DNA of 64,000 nucleotides from Paenibacillus pedocola (GTDB lineage: Bacteria > Bacillota > Bacilli > Paenibacillales > Paenibacillaceae). Shown here piece by piece: positions 41,254-50,527 of this stretch (the stretch's first letter is position 1; each line of letters starts with the position of its first letter). The position numbers and the translations under genes were made by a program. The notes beneath the pieces are model-generated. The model was not told where the DNA came from. It was given only the letters and a program-made list of their open reading frames with translations, and did no database searches. The stretch is from NCBI RefSeq assembly GCF_031599675.1, contig NZ_CP134223.1:5270001-5334000 (forward strand). The letters are read 5' to 3'.

Positions 41254-42900
41254 TTAACGGAACTTGCCTGCGTCAATGGCCGCCTGCTTCTCATCTAGGA
41301 TTTCCTGATAACCCGCTTCCAGGTAAGTTTTCTTAGCGGCTTCATAGGTTGCGTCAAACTCAGCTTCCGGAGCAAGTGCGATCTTCACGTACAATTCCTG
41401 GAACAGGGTATCCAGGTCCGTCTTATACTCGTTTACCTTATCAAGTACAACGGTGAACAGCGCATCAGGTGTACGGAATTCTGCAGTCTCATCATAATAT
41501 TTCACCAAATCATCGGCGAGAGCCTCATAGCCGGCCGGCGCCCAGTTGCGGAGATTAGCCTTACGGGTTTTTGCTTCGTCCTGATACTGCGCAATTTCGG
41601 TCACAAGGCCCCAATAGTCTTTGTTGTTGTTCTGCGACAGAACGGATTCGCCTTTATAATCCGGATTCTTCAGAGCGATACCTTCTGCATCAAGCGTGTA
41701 GTTCTCCCCTTCAATACCGTTCTGGAACTTGAACAGATTCTCCGGCTGGCTGAGCCATTCGAGATACATCCAGACTGCAGCACGTTCCTCAGGTGTAGAT
41801 TCATAGTTGATCCCCATGATAAAGCCAAACGGCCAGTAAGCGCGTCCCTGAGGCTTAAGTCCTTCCGGAACACCTGCAAACGGAGGAACTACTGCAAATT
41901 CAGCATCCGGGTTGTTCACAAGAGTAGCTGCAAACACGTCCGTATTGTTTGTCAGATAGAATCCGTAGCTGCCTGTCTTGCCGGCAACGAATTCAGATTT
42001 GACCTTATTCTCGTCATTACGCAGATAGAACTCTTTATCAATGAGGCCGTTATTGTATTGATAGTTCAGATTACGCAGGTAGCGCTCGGTTTCAACGGTG
42101 GTCAAGTCACCAACGCTAAGATCGGAATAAAGTGCGCGGTATTTCGCGTCAACCGGCCAATCGCGGAAGGCGTAGTTAAAGTTGAAGCTGTGTTGAATCA
42201 GGGCTCCGCCAGTCACACCGAGTCCGGCTTCCTTCCATTTCACCAGCATCTCATTGTATTTCTCAAGTGAAGTCAAATCTTCAACCTTCATGCCCACCTT
42301 CTCAACCCAGTCCTTGCGGATAACGTTGACGAAGTTGTCGGCTTGAGGGCGTGCGGCGAAGAAAAAGATATTCTTGTCATCAACGACCCCATATTGCTTG
42401 ATCGTCTCACCCATGTTTTTCCAGTAAGTCGGAGCATATTTCTCGATTTCAGCATAATCCAGCGGCTGCATAACATCCTCGCCGTAATAAGTAAGTGCCT
42501 GCGGCATATCGTAGTGGAAAATAATATCCGGTGCTTTATGCGACGCCAGCAGCTGCTCGAAATCAGTTACTTCACCCTTACGGGTAATTGGCACATAATT
42601 GACTTGGATATTGTATTTATCACCGAATTCCTTCTGAACCCAGCGGGTGTAATAGTTATCGCTTACATTCCAGCCCTCGAAAGCACGCTCATAGACCGGA
42701 ATATCCAGACTGACCCTTTCCTTAAAGCCCTTTGAATAGTCGTTAGAGCTTCCTTCACTCTGATTAGTGGCCGCAGCAGACTCAGCAGGCTTGTTAGTCT
42801 CAGCACTCTGATTGTTGTTATTTCCCCCGGAGCATCCGGCCAGCATGCCGGCCGTCATGACAGATGCCATCATTAACGAAACAAATCTTTTTTTGTTCAT
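41254..42900 (-). CDS. Extracellular solute-binding lipoprotein (LplA/YtcQ-like)
   Basis: The 548-residue lipoprotein has a signal with lipobox LAGC (Cys23), then a Ser/Asn-rich linker and a family 1-type binding domain (SLDIPVYERAFEGWNVSDN). The long, Trp-rich form is typical of the LplA/YtcQ group that takes up pectin-derived or other large sugars in Bacilli and Paenibacillus. It is the last gene of the permease-permease-SBP operon. The upstream YesS-like regulator and acetylesterase suggest rhamnogalacturonan fragments. Confidence 0.88.
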   Translation of the reverse strand: MNKKRFVSLMMASVMTAGMLAGCSGGNNNNQSAETNKPAESAAATNQSEGSSNDYSKGFKERVSLDIPVYERAFEGWNVSDNYYTRWVQKEFGDKYNIQVNYVPITRKGEVTDFEQLLASHKAPDIIFHYDMPQALTYYGEDVMQPLDYAEIEKYAPTYWKNMGETIKQYGVVDDKNIFFFAARPQADNFVNVIRKDWVEKVGMKVEDLTSLEKYNEMLVKWKEAGLGVTGGALIQHSFNFNYAFRDWPVDAKYRALYSDLSVGDLTTVETERYLRNLNYQYNNGLIDKEFYLRNDENKVKSEFVAGKTGSYGFYLTNNTDVFAATLVNNPDAEFAVVPPFAGVPEGLKPQGRAYWPFGFIMGINYESTPEERAAVWMYLEWLSQPENLFKFQNGIEGENYTLDAEGIALKNPDYKGESVLSQNNNKDYWGLVTEIAQYQDEAKTRKANLRNWAPAGYEALADDLVKYYDETAEFRTPDALFTVVLDKVNEYKTDLDTLFQELYVKIALAPEAEFDATYEAAKKTYLEAGYQEILDEKQAAIDAGKFR

Positions 42901-42957
42901 CGCAATTCCCCCAATTTTAATTTTCGGACTGTAGAATTACTATTCTGGAACATAAGA

Positions 42958-43857
42958 TTACTCCTTGACTGCTCCGAGCATAACACCCTGAACGAAGTAT
43001 TTCTGAACAAAGGGATACACGCAGAGAATAGGCAGAGTGGCAAACACAACGACTGATGCTTTAAGTACTTCCGGATTACTGAGCGAAACCTGGGTTGCTT
43101 CCAGCTGGAAGCTTTCACTTGCCTGAATGACCAGATAATACAGCTTGAGCTGCAGCGGCCGCAGATCCGTTTCATGCTTAATGTAGAACAATGCATCCTG
43201 GTAAGCATTCCAGCGTCCAACCGCATAGAAGAGTGCCAGTGTCGCCATAATCGGTTTGGACAACGGGAGAACAATACTAATCAGGATTCGGAAATGCCCG
43301 GCACCGTCGATCCGCGCAGATTCTTCCAGACTTACGGGAATACTGCTCGTTAAGGAAGTCTTCATGATCAGCAGATTGAAGGCACTGAATGACAACGGTA
43401 AAACCAGTGACCATATCGTATCCATCAGTCCCAGATTGTTAATGTTCATGTAGTCCGGGATGATACCTCCACTAAAGTACATCGTGAACAGGAAGATGAA
43501 GGTGATGACTCTACGGCCTTTAAACTGTGTTCTGGACAGCGGGTACGCGGCGCAAATGGTCAGGACCATCCCCAGAATGGTGAACAATACGGTTACTATA
43601 ACCGAGATGTACAGTGAACGGAGGATACTGGCATCTGCAAATATTTTCTTGTACGCTTCTATGGTGATTCCCTCAGGCCAAAGAAAGACCTTGTTGGCAA
43701 TGACAAAGGAGTCAGAACTCAGGGATTTGGACACAACATGCAGAAACGGCAACAAGCACGCTAGTGAAGCAATAATTAGAACGAGGCGGATCAGCAATTC
43801 CCAGATGTCCAAACGCCCTTTACGTGGTGCGGCAGGGTTGCCGGTTGATGCTCTCAT
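42958..43857 (-). CDS. Carbohydrate ABC transporter permease (YtcP/LplC-like)
   Basis: The 299-residue MalG-type permease has six helices and the EAA loop EESARIDGAGHFRILISIVL that contacts the ATPase. The C-terminus PFVQKYFVQGVMLGAVKE is the YtcP/LplC ending. GGAG lies before the ATG. The operon has no ATPase gene, so a shared ATPase (such as MsmX) must power it, as in B. subtilis. Confidence 0.92.
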   Translation of the reverse strand: MRASTGNPAAPRKGRLDIWELLIRLVLIIASLACLLPFLHVVSKSLSSDSFVIANKVFLWPEGITIEAYKKIFADASILRSLYISVIVTVLFTILGMVLTICAAYPLSRTQFKGRRVITFIFLFTMYFSGGIIPDYMNINNLGLMDTIWSLVLPLSFSAFNLLIMKTSLTSSIPVSLEESARIDGAGHFRILISIVLPLSKPIMATLALFYAVGRWNAYQDALFYIKHETDLRPLQLKLYYLVIQASESFQLEATQVSLSNPEVLKASVVVFATLPILCVYPFVQKYFVQGVMLGAVKE

Positions 43858-43872
43858 GGTTTCTCTCCTTTC

Positions 43873-44829
43873 TTATAATATTCCATCCTCGCCAAGCTTC
43901 TTAGCCACGCGGTCAGCCGTTATTACAAGGATAATACCGATGACGGACTGGAATAGCCCGAGCGCTGTCGCACGGCTGAAATTGCCGCTCTCGATCCCCC
44001 AACGGTACACCAGCACCGGTATGGTTGTTGTGAACTCTGTGGTGGCCTTGTTCTGCAGAGCGAAGATACGCTCGAATGAGCCCTCCATGACTTTCCCCAG
44101 GTTCATAATCAGCAAGGTTACAATGGTCGCACGAATGGAAGGAACGGTAATATTCCATACCTTTCTCCAGCGTCCTGCTCCATCGACGGTAGCCGCTTCA
44201 TACATCTCCGGGTTAATTCCGCTCATGGCTGCCAAGTAGATAATGGTTCCCCATCCCATACTCTGCCACACACCGATTGCCAGATAGCTGATCAGCCAAT
44301 GGGTGTCTTCCTGCAGGAACGGAATACGATTCCCGCCCATGAGTTCAATTAAATTGTTAACAACACCGCTTCCCTCACTTAGGAGCTGATAACCGATGGC
44401 CCCGATAATGACCCAGGAAAGGAAGTGCGGCAAGTACAGCAGCGTCTGATTTACGCGTTTGAATCTTACACTTTTGACCTCATTCAGCAGGATCGCCAGC
44501 ACGATCGGCATCGTAAAGCTGAAGCACAGATCCAGAATGTTGAGCAGCAGCGTATTGCGGACGGCACGGGCAAAATCAGGTTTGGAGAAGATCTCCTGGA
44601 ATATCTGAAACCCTACCCACTCACTGCCCCAAAAGCCCCTTGCAATTTTGTAGTCTTTAAAAGCGATTACAAGTCCGGTCATCGGCAGATATTTGAAAAC
44701 GATTACAAAAGCCAGTGGAAATAATACGAGTAAATATAGCTGCCAGTCACGGTGCAAATAATACCCGATTCCCTGTTTCTTACTTAATAGAGCTGTATGA
44801 TTTGTTTTTGAAGCGCTTGCAACTTTCAA
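43873..44829 (-). CDS. Carbohydrate ABC transporter permease (YteP/LplB-like)
   Basis: The 318-residue MalF-type permease has six helices and the EAA loop YEAATVDGAGRWRKVWNITV. Its start is TTG 44829, with AGGAGG seven bases upstream. It is 15 bp upstream of the second permease. A cre-like sequence lies inside its first codons. Confidence 0.9.
   Translation of the reverse strand: MKVASASKTNHTALLSKKQGIGYYLHRDWQLYLLVLFPLAFVIVFKYLPMTGLVIAFKDYKIARGFWGSEWVGFQIFQEIFSKPDFARAVRNTLLLNILDLCFSFTMPIVLAILLNEVKSVRFKRVNQTLLYLPHFLSWVIIGAIGYQLLSEGSGVVNNLIELMGGNRIPFLQEDTHWLISYLAIGVWQSMGWGTIIYLAAMSGINPEMYEAATVDGAGRWRKVWNITVPSIRATIVTLLIMNLGKVMEGSFERIFALQNKATTEFTTTIPVLVYRWGIESGNFSRATALGLFQSVIGIILVITADRVAKKLGEDGIL
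44808..44821. promoter_or_regulatory. cre-like site in the 5' end of the permease gene
   Basis: TTGAAGCGCTTGCA matches the catabolite-response pattern TGnAAnCGnTnnCA at all fixed positions but one. Its position just after the start codon would allow CcpA roadblock repression. Confidence 0.4.
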
Positions 44830-45014
44830 AGTTTCACCTCCTACACCAAGTTATTACCTTGCCAGTCAGGTCAACCGGCTCGAGTTCTATGCTATTCCCT
44901 TTGCCCTGTTTTGAAAATCATGAGTATTGATGATCCCCATCAGATTTGATCGAAGCGCGGTTTTATCAGCTTCTGCAGCGTCATTATGATCAAATATGAT
45001 AGGCATTCCCAAAA

Positions 45015-45028
45015 ATAAAACGCTTTCA
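45015..45028. promoter_or_regulatory. cre-like site upstream of the transporter operon
   Basis: ATAAAACGCTTTCA matches the cre pattern except for the first two positions. It lies in the 241-bp gap between the AraC gene and the permease operon. Confidence 0.3.
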
Positions 45029-45037
45029 TTTACAAAC

Positions 45038-45057
45038 AAAAGCCGCCGCAGAGCGGC
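45038..45057 (-). terminator. Weak terminator of the YesS-like gene
   Basis: GCCGC/GCGGC with a 3-base loop, then GGCTTTTG on the minus strand, lies 14 bp after the stop codon. Confidence 0.4.
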
Positions 45058-45070
45058 CAAGAGGAGGCTC

Positions 45071-47338
45071 CTAGGAGCTTTTACTCTTGGCCGATTTGTA
45101 GCTGCTCGGCGGCATGCCTTCATATTTGCGGAAAAACCGGTTGAAGCTCTGGACGTTGAAGTAACCAACCTCTGCGGCAATTTGCTTAATCGTTAATTCA
45201 GTATCCATCAGCAGTTCCTTGGCCTTCTCAATGCGCAGCTGATTCACAAAATCTATCATGCTTTTTCCGGTTTGCTCATACACGATCTTGCGCATATAGG
45301 AGTAACTAATGCCGATTTCCTTGGCCATATCCTCGAATACAATTTCTTCACGGTAATTCCCCTTCAAATATTGAATGATCCTTTCTCCATGGTTGGTGTC
45401 ATCGGCGCTTCGGTCCAGGCTCTGCACAATTTCACGGAAAAATTCATGCAAATACTCCTCCAGTTCATCAAGCGTATCCATCGCAGCCAGAATGGAGTAA
45501 ATATTACCTTTACCCATAATCATTCTTCCGGTGCCGATATGATTCTCCCGGAGATGCTTGATGGTGGCACCAATCAATTGGTGATAGATAAACATGATAT
45601 TGTCATAGGAAATATTCTCTTCTGAGCTGATCTGGCAGCGGATGATTTGAAGCTCTTTGATAATCCCGTCGAGATTGCCTGCATCCAGGAAGTTGAGAAT
45701 CCGCCGCTCGCTGCTTTCGGAATCCATATATTTGCGGCTGTTCTCCTCTTCCTCCTGCCAATACATAATGCTTCCGGCACCATTGATGATCCGTTGCTTA
45801 ATCAGTTCCATCGCTTCAAACAACCGCTGGGTGAGCATTTCAGGTGCATTAGCCAAATCACTTACGCCAATCGTGACTGAATGCCCCAGCAGTTCTGATG
45901 ACTGATCGCGGATCGTTTCCAGCGCCTGATGGATCTGGCCGCCGCTTTGCTCGTGCTCATCCGGGCTAAAGTTCATGACAATAACCATACAGCCGTCGTT
46001 ATGATAGACAGAGCGGGCCAGAATTCCCTCCGGAAAAAGACTTTCGTATTTCGTATTAAGCAGATACCGGTGGTAGCTGCGTGTCTCCACATTGGTATTG
46101 CCCACATACCGTCTATACTGGTCGATGGAGACCACGGCGATTCTGTAACATGCTTCCGGAAAAACCTCTGTGATCCGGGGCGTAATCTCCCCGCGCAGAA
46201 GACGGTGGACGGCAAGACTGCGGGTATCCTGTTCGCGTTCCTGCAGCAGTTGAAACAGACCTTCCTCTTCCTCCTGCATACGTTTGAACGCCATATCCAG
46301 GAAGGCAAGCTCATTCTTATTCACCACACCCAAGTCGCTTTTCGCCCGGATTGTCTGCACCAATTGCCTTAGCGGTCTGGACAACCAAGTCGCCAGAAAG
46401 ACAGCCAATACAGTTCCCAGCAAAATAATGGCACCGGTAAGCAGGATAATATTTCCCTGCATATCACGGGATTTGGACATCAGCTCATCCATGGAGCTCC
46501 AGCTTACATTCCACCATCCGGACAAATCGGAGCGGCTCCACGCATATACCATCCGTTTGCCGTCAAGCTCATGGAACGTATACCCTTCTTTGGCTTCCTC
46601 GGTCAGCATTTCCCGGAGAAAGGGCAGCTCAAAGCCGTCCGTGAGCAGCAGCGACTTGTCATTATAGGAAATCACTTTGCCGTCAGATGCCAGGAGCAGG
46701 GTGGTATTATCCCCCACCTCTGTGGCATGCAGGTAATTGCCGATCTGGCTCTCACGCATATTGACAACGATTAGCCCGCGCGTGGTGGAAGACAGACGGT
46801 TAAGGGGATATACATAAGACACAACATTGACGCCGGAGTCCAGCTTACGGGGAACCCACACGCCGCTGATCCCTCTCCGCCCTTCAAGGGCTTTAGTAGT
46901 CCAATCAAGCGACTCATAGTGCTCCAGCTTAGTAATGCCGCTATCCGTAGAAATCACATAATCCGAACCATCCAAGTGAAAATAGGAGGAGTATACGCCG
47001 TCTACCCGCCGGTTCAAATTCAGCAGCTCTTTAAATACAGATAACGACCGGCTCACATTGTTGTAATTGGAGTTAAGCTCGCTGTATGTGTCCACACTGC
47101 GGATAGGTTCAAAAATATTGGTTGCCGCCAGCCGCGACGTATCCTGCGCAAGATTAGCAAGTGCATTCTCGTTTAATTTGCGGTTGGCATTCAGCCCGGC
47201 AAGTGTCGATTCTCCGATGGCTGCTTCTGAGTTCTCTATAATCTGTGATCCGCTGTACCAGGTCAGAACAGCTGTCGGAATGGCCATAATACAGAATAGA
47301 ATCAATGCCAGCTGCAGCATCATCGGTATCTTTTTCAT
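45071..47338 (-). CDS. Membrane-bound AraC family regulator (YesS-like)
   Basis: The 755-residue protein has two membrane helices (about 7-27 and 292-315) enclosing an extracellular sensor of dCache type. A HAMP-like stretch, a degenerate cyclase-like region and a C-terminal AraC double helix-turn-helix follow (655-755: VFEDMAKEIGISYSYMRKIV, TIKQIAAEVGYFNVQSFNRF). It senses an external ligand and acts on DNA directly. B. subtilis YesS has this length and layout and controls rhamnogalacturonan genes, and the adjacent acetylesterase agrees. It may regulate both flanking units. Confidence 0.88.
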   Translation of the reverse strand: MKKIPMMLQLALILFCIMAIPTAVLTWYSGSQIIENSEAAIGESTLAGLNANRKLNENALANLAQDTSRLAATNIFEPIRSVDTYSELNSNYNNVSRSLSVFKELLNLNRRVDGVYSSYFHLDGSDYVISTDSGITKLEHYESLDWTTKALEGRRGISGVWVPRKLDSGVNVVSYVYPLNRLSSTTRGLIVVNMRESQIGNYLHATEVGDNTTLLLASDGKVISYNDKSLLLTDGFELPFLREMLTEEAKEGYTFHELDGKRMVYAWSRSDLSGWWNVSWSSMDELMSKSRDMQGNIILLTGAIILLGTVLAVFLATWLSRPLRQLVQTIRAKSDLGVVNKNELAFLDMAFKRMQEEEEGLFQLLQEREQDTRSLAVHRLLRGEITPRITEVFPEACYRIAVVSIDQYRRYVGNTNVETRSYHRYLLNTKYESLFPEGILARSVYHNDGCMVIVMNFSPDEHEQSGGQIHQALETIRDQSSELLGHSVTIGVSDLANAPEMLTQRLFEAMELIKQRIINGAGSIMYWQEEEENSRKYMDSESSERRILNFLDAGNLDGIIKELQIIRCQISSEENISYDNIMFIYHQLIGATIKHLRENHIGTGRMIMGKGNIYSILAAMDTLDELEEYLHEFFREIVQSLDRSADDTNHGERIIQYLKGNYREEIVFEDMAKEIGISYSYMRKIVYEQTGKSMIDFVNQLRIEKAKELLMDTELTIKQIAAEVGYFNVQSFNRFFRKYEGMPPSSYKSAKSKSS

Positions 47339-47378
47339 GTTTGATCCCCCTATGATCTCTATATAAGATTACGAAAGG

Positions 47379-48482
47379 TTATTTGAGAAACATGATCAGC
47401 TTTTGGAGGCCAAGCTCCCTTATTCCTTGAACGACTAATTCCGCAATCCGCAGACTGCCCCGCTCCTGAAAGTGGGTATTGTCAACAATCCCGCCCGGAT
47501 GGTTCATCCATTCTCCAGGGGCGCCCCAGAGGAAGATCGACTTTGTCTCATGCGGCCCGGCCTCTTCAAATAAGCGTTTGCTCTTCCCGGCAAGATCGAT
47601 GAGCGGGACCTCTTCTTCAGCTGCGAGCTGCCTTACAGCTTCCAGGTAGTCGCCATGCGTATCCGCCAGCTTGCCGTCGGCATCGTAATACCGCCGGTGT
47701 ACAGAAGTTATTAGCACCGGAATAGCCTGTTTGGCGCGTGCTCCGGCAATATACTGGCGAAGATGCTCCGGATAGGTTGTGTGCGGATCTGTATGACGGG
47801 CCTCGTCCCATTTTTGATCGTTATGTCCAAATTGGATAAATAAATAATCGCCTTCCTTAATTTCTTCCATGATCGTATCCAGGCGTCCTTCTTGAATAAA
47901 ACTCTTGGAGCTGCGCCCGCCGACAGCATGATTGGCAACGGCAACGTCATGTTTGAAATAGAACTGCAGCATCTGACCCCAGCCGGAGAACGGAAACCCC
48001 TTCTCATCGCCTGCATCCGTCACCGTAGAATCACCCGCCAGAAAAAGCGTAATCTGTTCATCCGAACGCATGATTTCAAGCGCATTGATCCGGGGAGCCG
48101 CCCCGCCGAAGCGAAGCCTCAGCTGACCCCCTCGGACATTCACACCAAACATTTCACGGGCGGTTTGTCCGGCAACGGTACGGAAATTTTTCAGCACAAG
48201 CCTTTCCCCATTGGTTTTCAGCGTTGTGCAGGTGGGAGCCTCCTCATCTCCGATCAGAACAGAGACTATGTAATTTCCGTCCTCCACATCCACCAGAAAC
48301 GCTGTATCAAATGGAATGATGAAATCCCCGCTGAGCGGCTCCATTCCACGGATATGCCCTGTAACGCGGGAGGAGTCAACAAAGCCGTACCCTTGCCCAC
48401 TACTATATGTATCAGATGAAGAAACCTTGGTATATCCTGCTGCTGCATCCCCGAAGGGTCCAAAATCAAAACGCAAAGTCAT
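47379..48482 (-). CDS. rhgT: Rhamnogalacturonan acetylesterase, SGNH hydrolase
   Basis: The 367-residue enzyme removes acetyl groups from rhamnogalacturonan. Residues 1-135 form a beta-sandwich module and 143-367 the SGNH domain: AGDST (149-153, Ser152), GGRSS (188-192), FGHND (218-222) and DNTHF with Asp334 and His337. No signal peptide is seen, so it acts inside the cell on imported oligosaccharides, as proposed for RhgT. The start ATG 48482 has AGGGGGA six bases upstream. It lies 40 bp before the regulator gene. Confidence 0.88.
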   Translation of the reverse strand: MTLRFDFGPFGDAAAGYTKVSSSDTYSSGQGYGFVDSSRVTGHIRGMEPLSGDFIIPFDTAFLVDVEDGNYIVSVLIGDEEAPTCTTLKTNGERLVLKNFRTVAGQTAREMFGVNVRGGQLRLRFGGAAPRINALEIMRSDEQITLFLAGDSTVTDAGDEKGFPFSGWGQMLQFYFKHDVAVANHAVGGRSSKSFIQEGRLDTIMEEIKEGDYLFIQFGHNDQKWDEARHTDPHTTYPEHLRQYIAGARAKQAIPVLITSVHRRYYDADGKLADTHGDYLEAVRQLAAEEEVPLIDLAGKSKRLFEEAGPHETKSIFLWGAPGEWMNHPGGIVDNTHFQERGSLRIAELVVQGIRELGLQKLIMFLK

Positions 48483-48559
48483 GTTTATTCCCCCTGTTAA
48501 GTTAAATAATGGTTTCAAGGACAACACAAAACAAAATGATGACTGTTTAGCCGCGCAAA

Positions 48560-48586
48560 TAGAAGCGCTTACAATAAGCGTTTACA
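48560..48586. promoter_or_regulatory. Tandem cre-like sites upstream of rhgT
   Basis: TAGAAGCGCTTACA (48560-48573) and AATAAGCGTTTACA (48573-48586) match the cre pattern with one and two differences. They lie about 80-105 bp before the rhgT start and suggest carbon catabolite repression. The rest of the 323-bp gap has the rhgT ribosome site and the metK terminator. Confidence 0.45.
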
Positions 48587-48735
48587 TAATTTCTTATCAT
48601 GGCTACCCCGATTACTGTTATTTTATCATTTAAAGAAACGTTTTATATATATGTCTAGGAATTTTTTTAGAAAATATCGAATAATTAATGACATCACAAG
48701 GTGAAACCAGCGATGCTATCTGCGGAACAAATAAT

Positions 48736-48763
48736 AAAAAACGCCCGGATACAAGTCCGGGCG
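48736..48763 (-). terminator. Terminator of metK
   Basis: CGCCCGGA/TCCGGGCG with a 6-base loop is followed by six T's on the minus strand. Confidence 0.9.
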
Positions 48764-48805
48764 GCCTGTTTGCAGGCGGTCTCATATAAATATTGAATCA
48801 ATACC

Positions 48806-50026
48806 TTACAGGCTTACCTTCATTAGCAGATCCGCCTGAGTTTGCAGAAGTCCGATCTTATCCGTTTGCTCCCAGGGAAGATCCAGTCCAATTCTGCCAA
48901 AGTGACCATATGATGCAGTCTGCCTGTAAATGGGCCGGCGCAGATCCAGCATGCTTATAATGCCAGCCGGCCGGAGATCAAAGCTGGCGCGAATCAATTC
49001 TACCAGCTTGTCTTCATCTATCCTGCCTGTTCCAAAGGTATCAGCATATACCGATACCGGGTTTGCTACCCCGATTGCATAGGCCAGTTGAATTTCGCAT
49101 TGATCCGCCAGTCCTGCAGCCACAACATTCTTGGCGACATAGCGGGCGGCATATGCTCCCGACCGGTCCACCTTCGTAGGATCCTTACCGGAGAATGCGC
49201 CGCCGCCATGCCGGGCATAGCCTCCATAAGTATCCACAATAATTTTACGTCCCGTCAGGCCTGCATCCCCCTGCGGTCCGCCGATAACGAAACGTCCGGT
49301 AGGATTGATGAAGTATTTGGTATTCGTATCAAGTAGTTCAGGAGGAATCACAGGCAGAATGACATGGGTCCGGATGTCATGCTCAATTCTCTCAAGCGGT
49401 ATTTCTTCCGCATGCTGGGCGGATACCACAACCGTATCAACACGAACGGGCTTACCCTCCCGGTATTCAACGGTAACCTGTGTTTTACCGTCAGGACGCA
49501 GATAATCAAGGGTACCATTCTTACGTACCTCGGCCAACCGCTCAGCAATGCGATGTGACAAGGCAATCGGCAGCGGCATGAATTCGGGTGTCTCGTTCGT
49601 TGCATATCCGAACATCAGGCCCTGATCACCTGCGCCTATATTTACCGTTTCCGCAGCACTGACAGCAGTCCCCCGGTTCTCCAGCGCAGCATTCACACCT
49701 CTGGCAATATCAGCAGATTGTTCATTCAGTGAGACCAAGACGGCGCAGGTATCATAGCTGAATCCGCCCTGGGCCTGGACATATCCAATCTCCTTTATGG
49801 TATTCCGCACGACAGACTGTATATCCACATAATCGGAGTTCGTACTGACTTCGCCAATGACAAGCACTAGTCCTGTAGCTATGGAGACCTCACAGGCTAC
49901 TCGGGCGTGGGGATCACTTTTCAGAAACGCATCAAGTACCGCATCCGAGATCTGGTCACAGATTTTATCCGGATGCCCTTCCGTAACCGATTCCGAAGTG
50001 AACAGATAACTTCCTCTCACAGACAT
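48806..50026 (-). CDS. metK: S-adenosylmethionine synthetase
   Basis: The 406-residue enzyme makes SAM from methionine and [54 protein letters not shown] and [19 protein letters not shown] are the expected binding motifs, so it looks functional. Unlike most metK genes of Bacilli, no S-box precedes it; it lies 42 bp after a PNPOx-fold gene and shares a strand with a radical SAM gene that would consume SAM. It may be a second, dedicated copy. The C-terminus ([16 protein letters not shown]) is slightly unusual. Confidence 0.95.
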   Translation of the reverse strand: MSVRGSYLFTSESVTEGHPDKICDQISDAVLDAFLKSDPHARVACEVSIATGLVLVIGEVSTNSDYVDIQSVVRNTIKEIGYVQAQGGFSYDTCAVLVSLNEQSADIARGVNAALENRGTAVSAAETVNIGAGDQGLMFGYATNETPEFMPLPIALSHRIAERLAEVRKNGTLDYLRPDGKTQVTVEYREGKPVRVDTVVVSAQHAEEIPLERIEHDIRTHVILPVIPPELLDTNTKYFINPTGRFVIGGPQGDAGLTGRKIIVDTYGGYARHGGGAFSGKDPTKVDRSGAYAARYVAKNVVAAGLADQCEIQLAYAIGVANPVSVYADTFGTGRIDEDKLVELIRASFDLRPAGIISMLDLRRPIYRQTASYGHFGRIGLDLPWEQTDKIGLLQTQADLLMKVSL

Positions 50027-50068
50027 TAACTGAAACCTCCCGGGATTAATTGCATGGAGCTTCTGGAG

Positions 50069-50527
50069 CTACTTGGCCAGCCGGTCAAGGTGCATAACAA
50101 GCGGATGTTCTGCACGTTCTTTGCTCTTGCGGGCCTCGTAGGTGTCTTCACTGACTTCATCAGGCTCAATCACCCATACGGTCGACAGATCAAATTCCGG
50201 ATTTCTGGCCGCGCATAATTTGTAATAGTGCTCGAATAACGGACCGCTGATGATGGAGTACACCGGATATCCTTTGATCAGATAGACTTCTCCGGTTCCG
50301 GAGAGCTGAATGGCAACCTTCCTTTTGAACCAGATGCTGTTCACCAGATTCACATTCGTCTGCGAAGTTTCGATCAGCTCCAGATAGATAATTTGCCCTT
50401 GCTCATTACTTGTAATAGTAGAATCAAGGATGATATGAGGACTGCCGAGCTTATCGGCGGTTGCCAGAACTTTTGTCGCCTGTGGATCTTGCAGCAATGT
50501 CTGTATTCTTCCGCTTATTAATGGCAT
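50069..50527 (-). CDS. Pyridoxamine 5'-phosphate oxidase-like flavin-binding protein
   Basis: The 152-residue protein has the split-barrel pattern (GSPHIILDSTITSNEQGQII, FKRKVAIQLSGTGEVYLIKG). It may bind FMN or F420 or act as a small flavin reductase. It overlaps the end of the radical SAM gene by 10 bases. Beside an FMNH2-using monooxygenase, a role in flavin supply or as electron donor is conceivable, but the usual flavin reductase signature is not evident. Confidence 0.65.
   Translation of the reverse strand: MPLISGRIQTLLQDPQATKVLATADKLGSPHIILDSTITSNEQGQIIYLELIETSQTNVNLVNSIWFKRKVAIQLSGTGEVYLIKGYPVYSIISGPLFEHYYKLCAARNPEFDLSTVWVIEPDEVSEDTYEARKSKERAEHPLVMHLDRLAK

Noticed and set aside
50027-50068. 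SAM riboswitch upstream of metK
   Set aside because: The gap is only 42 bp and no S-box stem pattern is seen there or upstream of the radical SAM gene.
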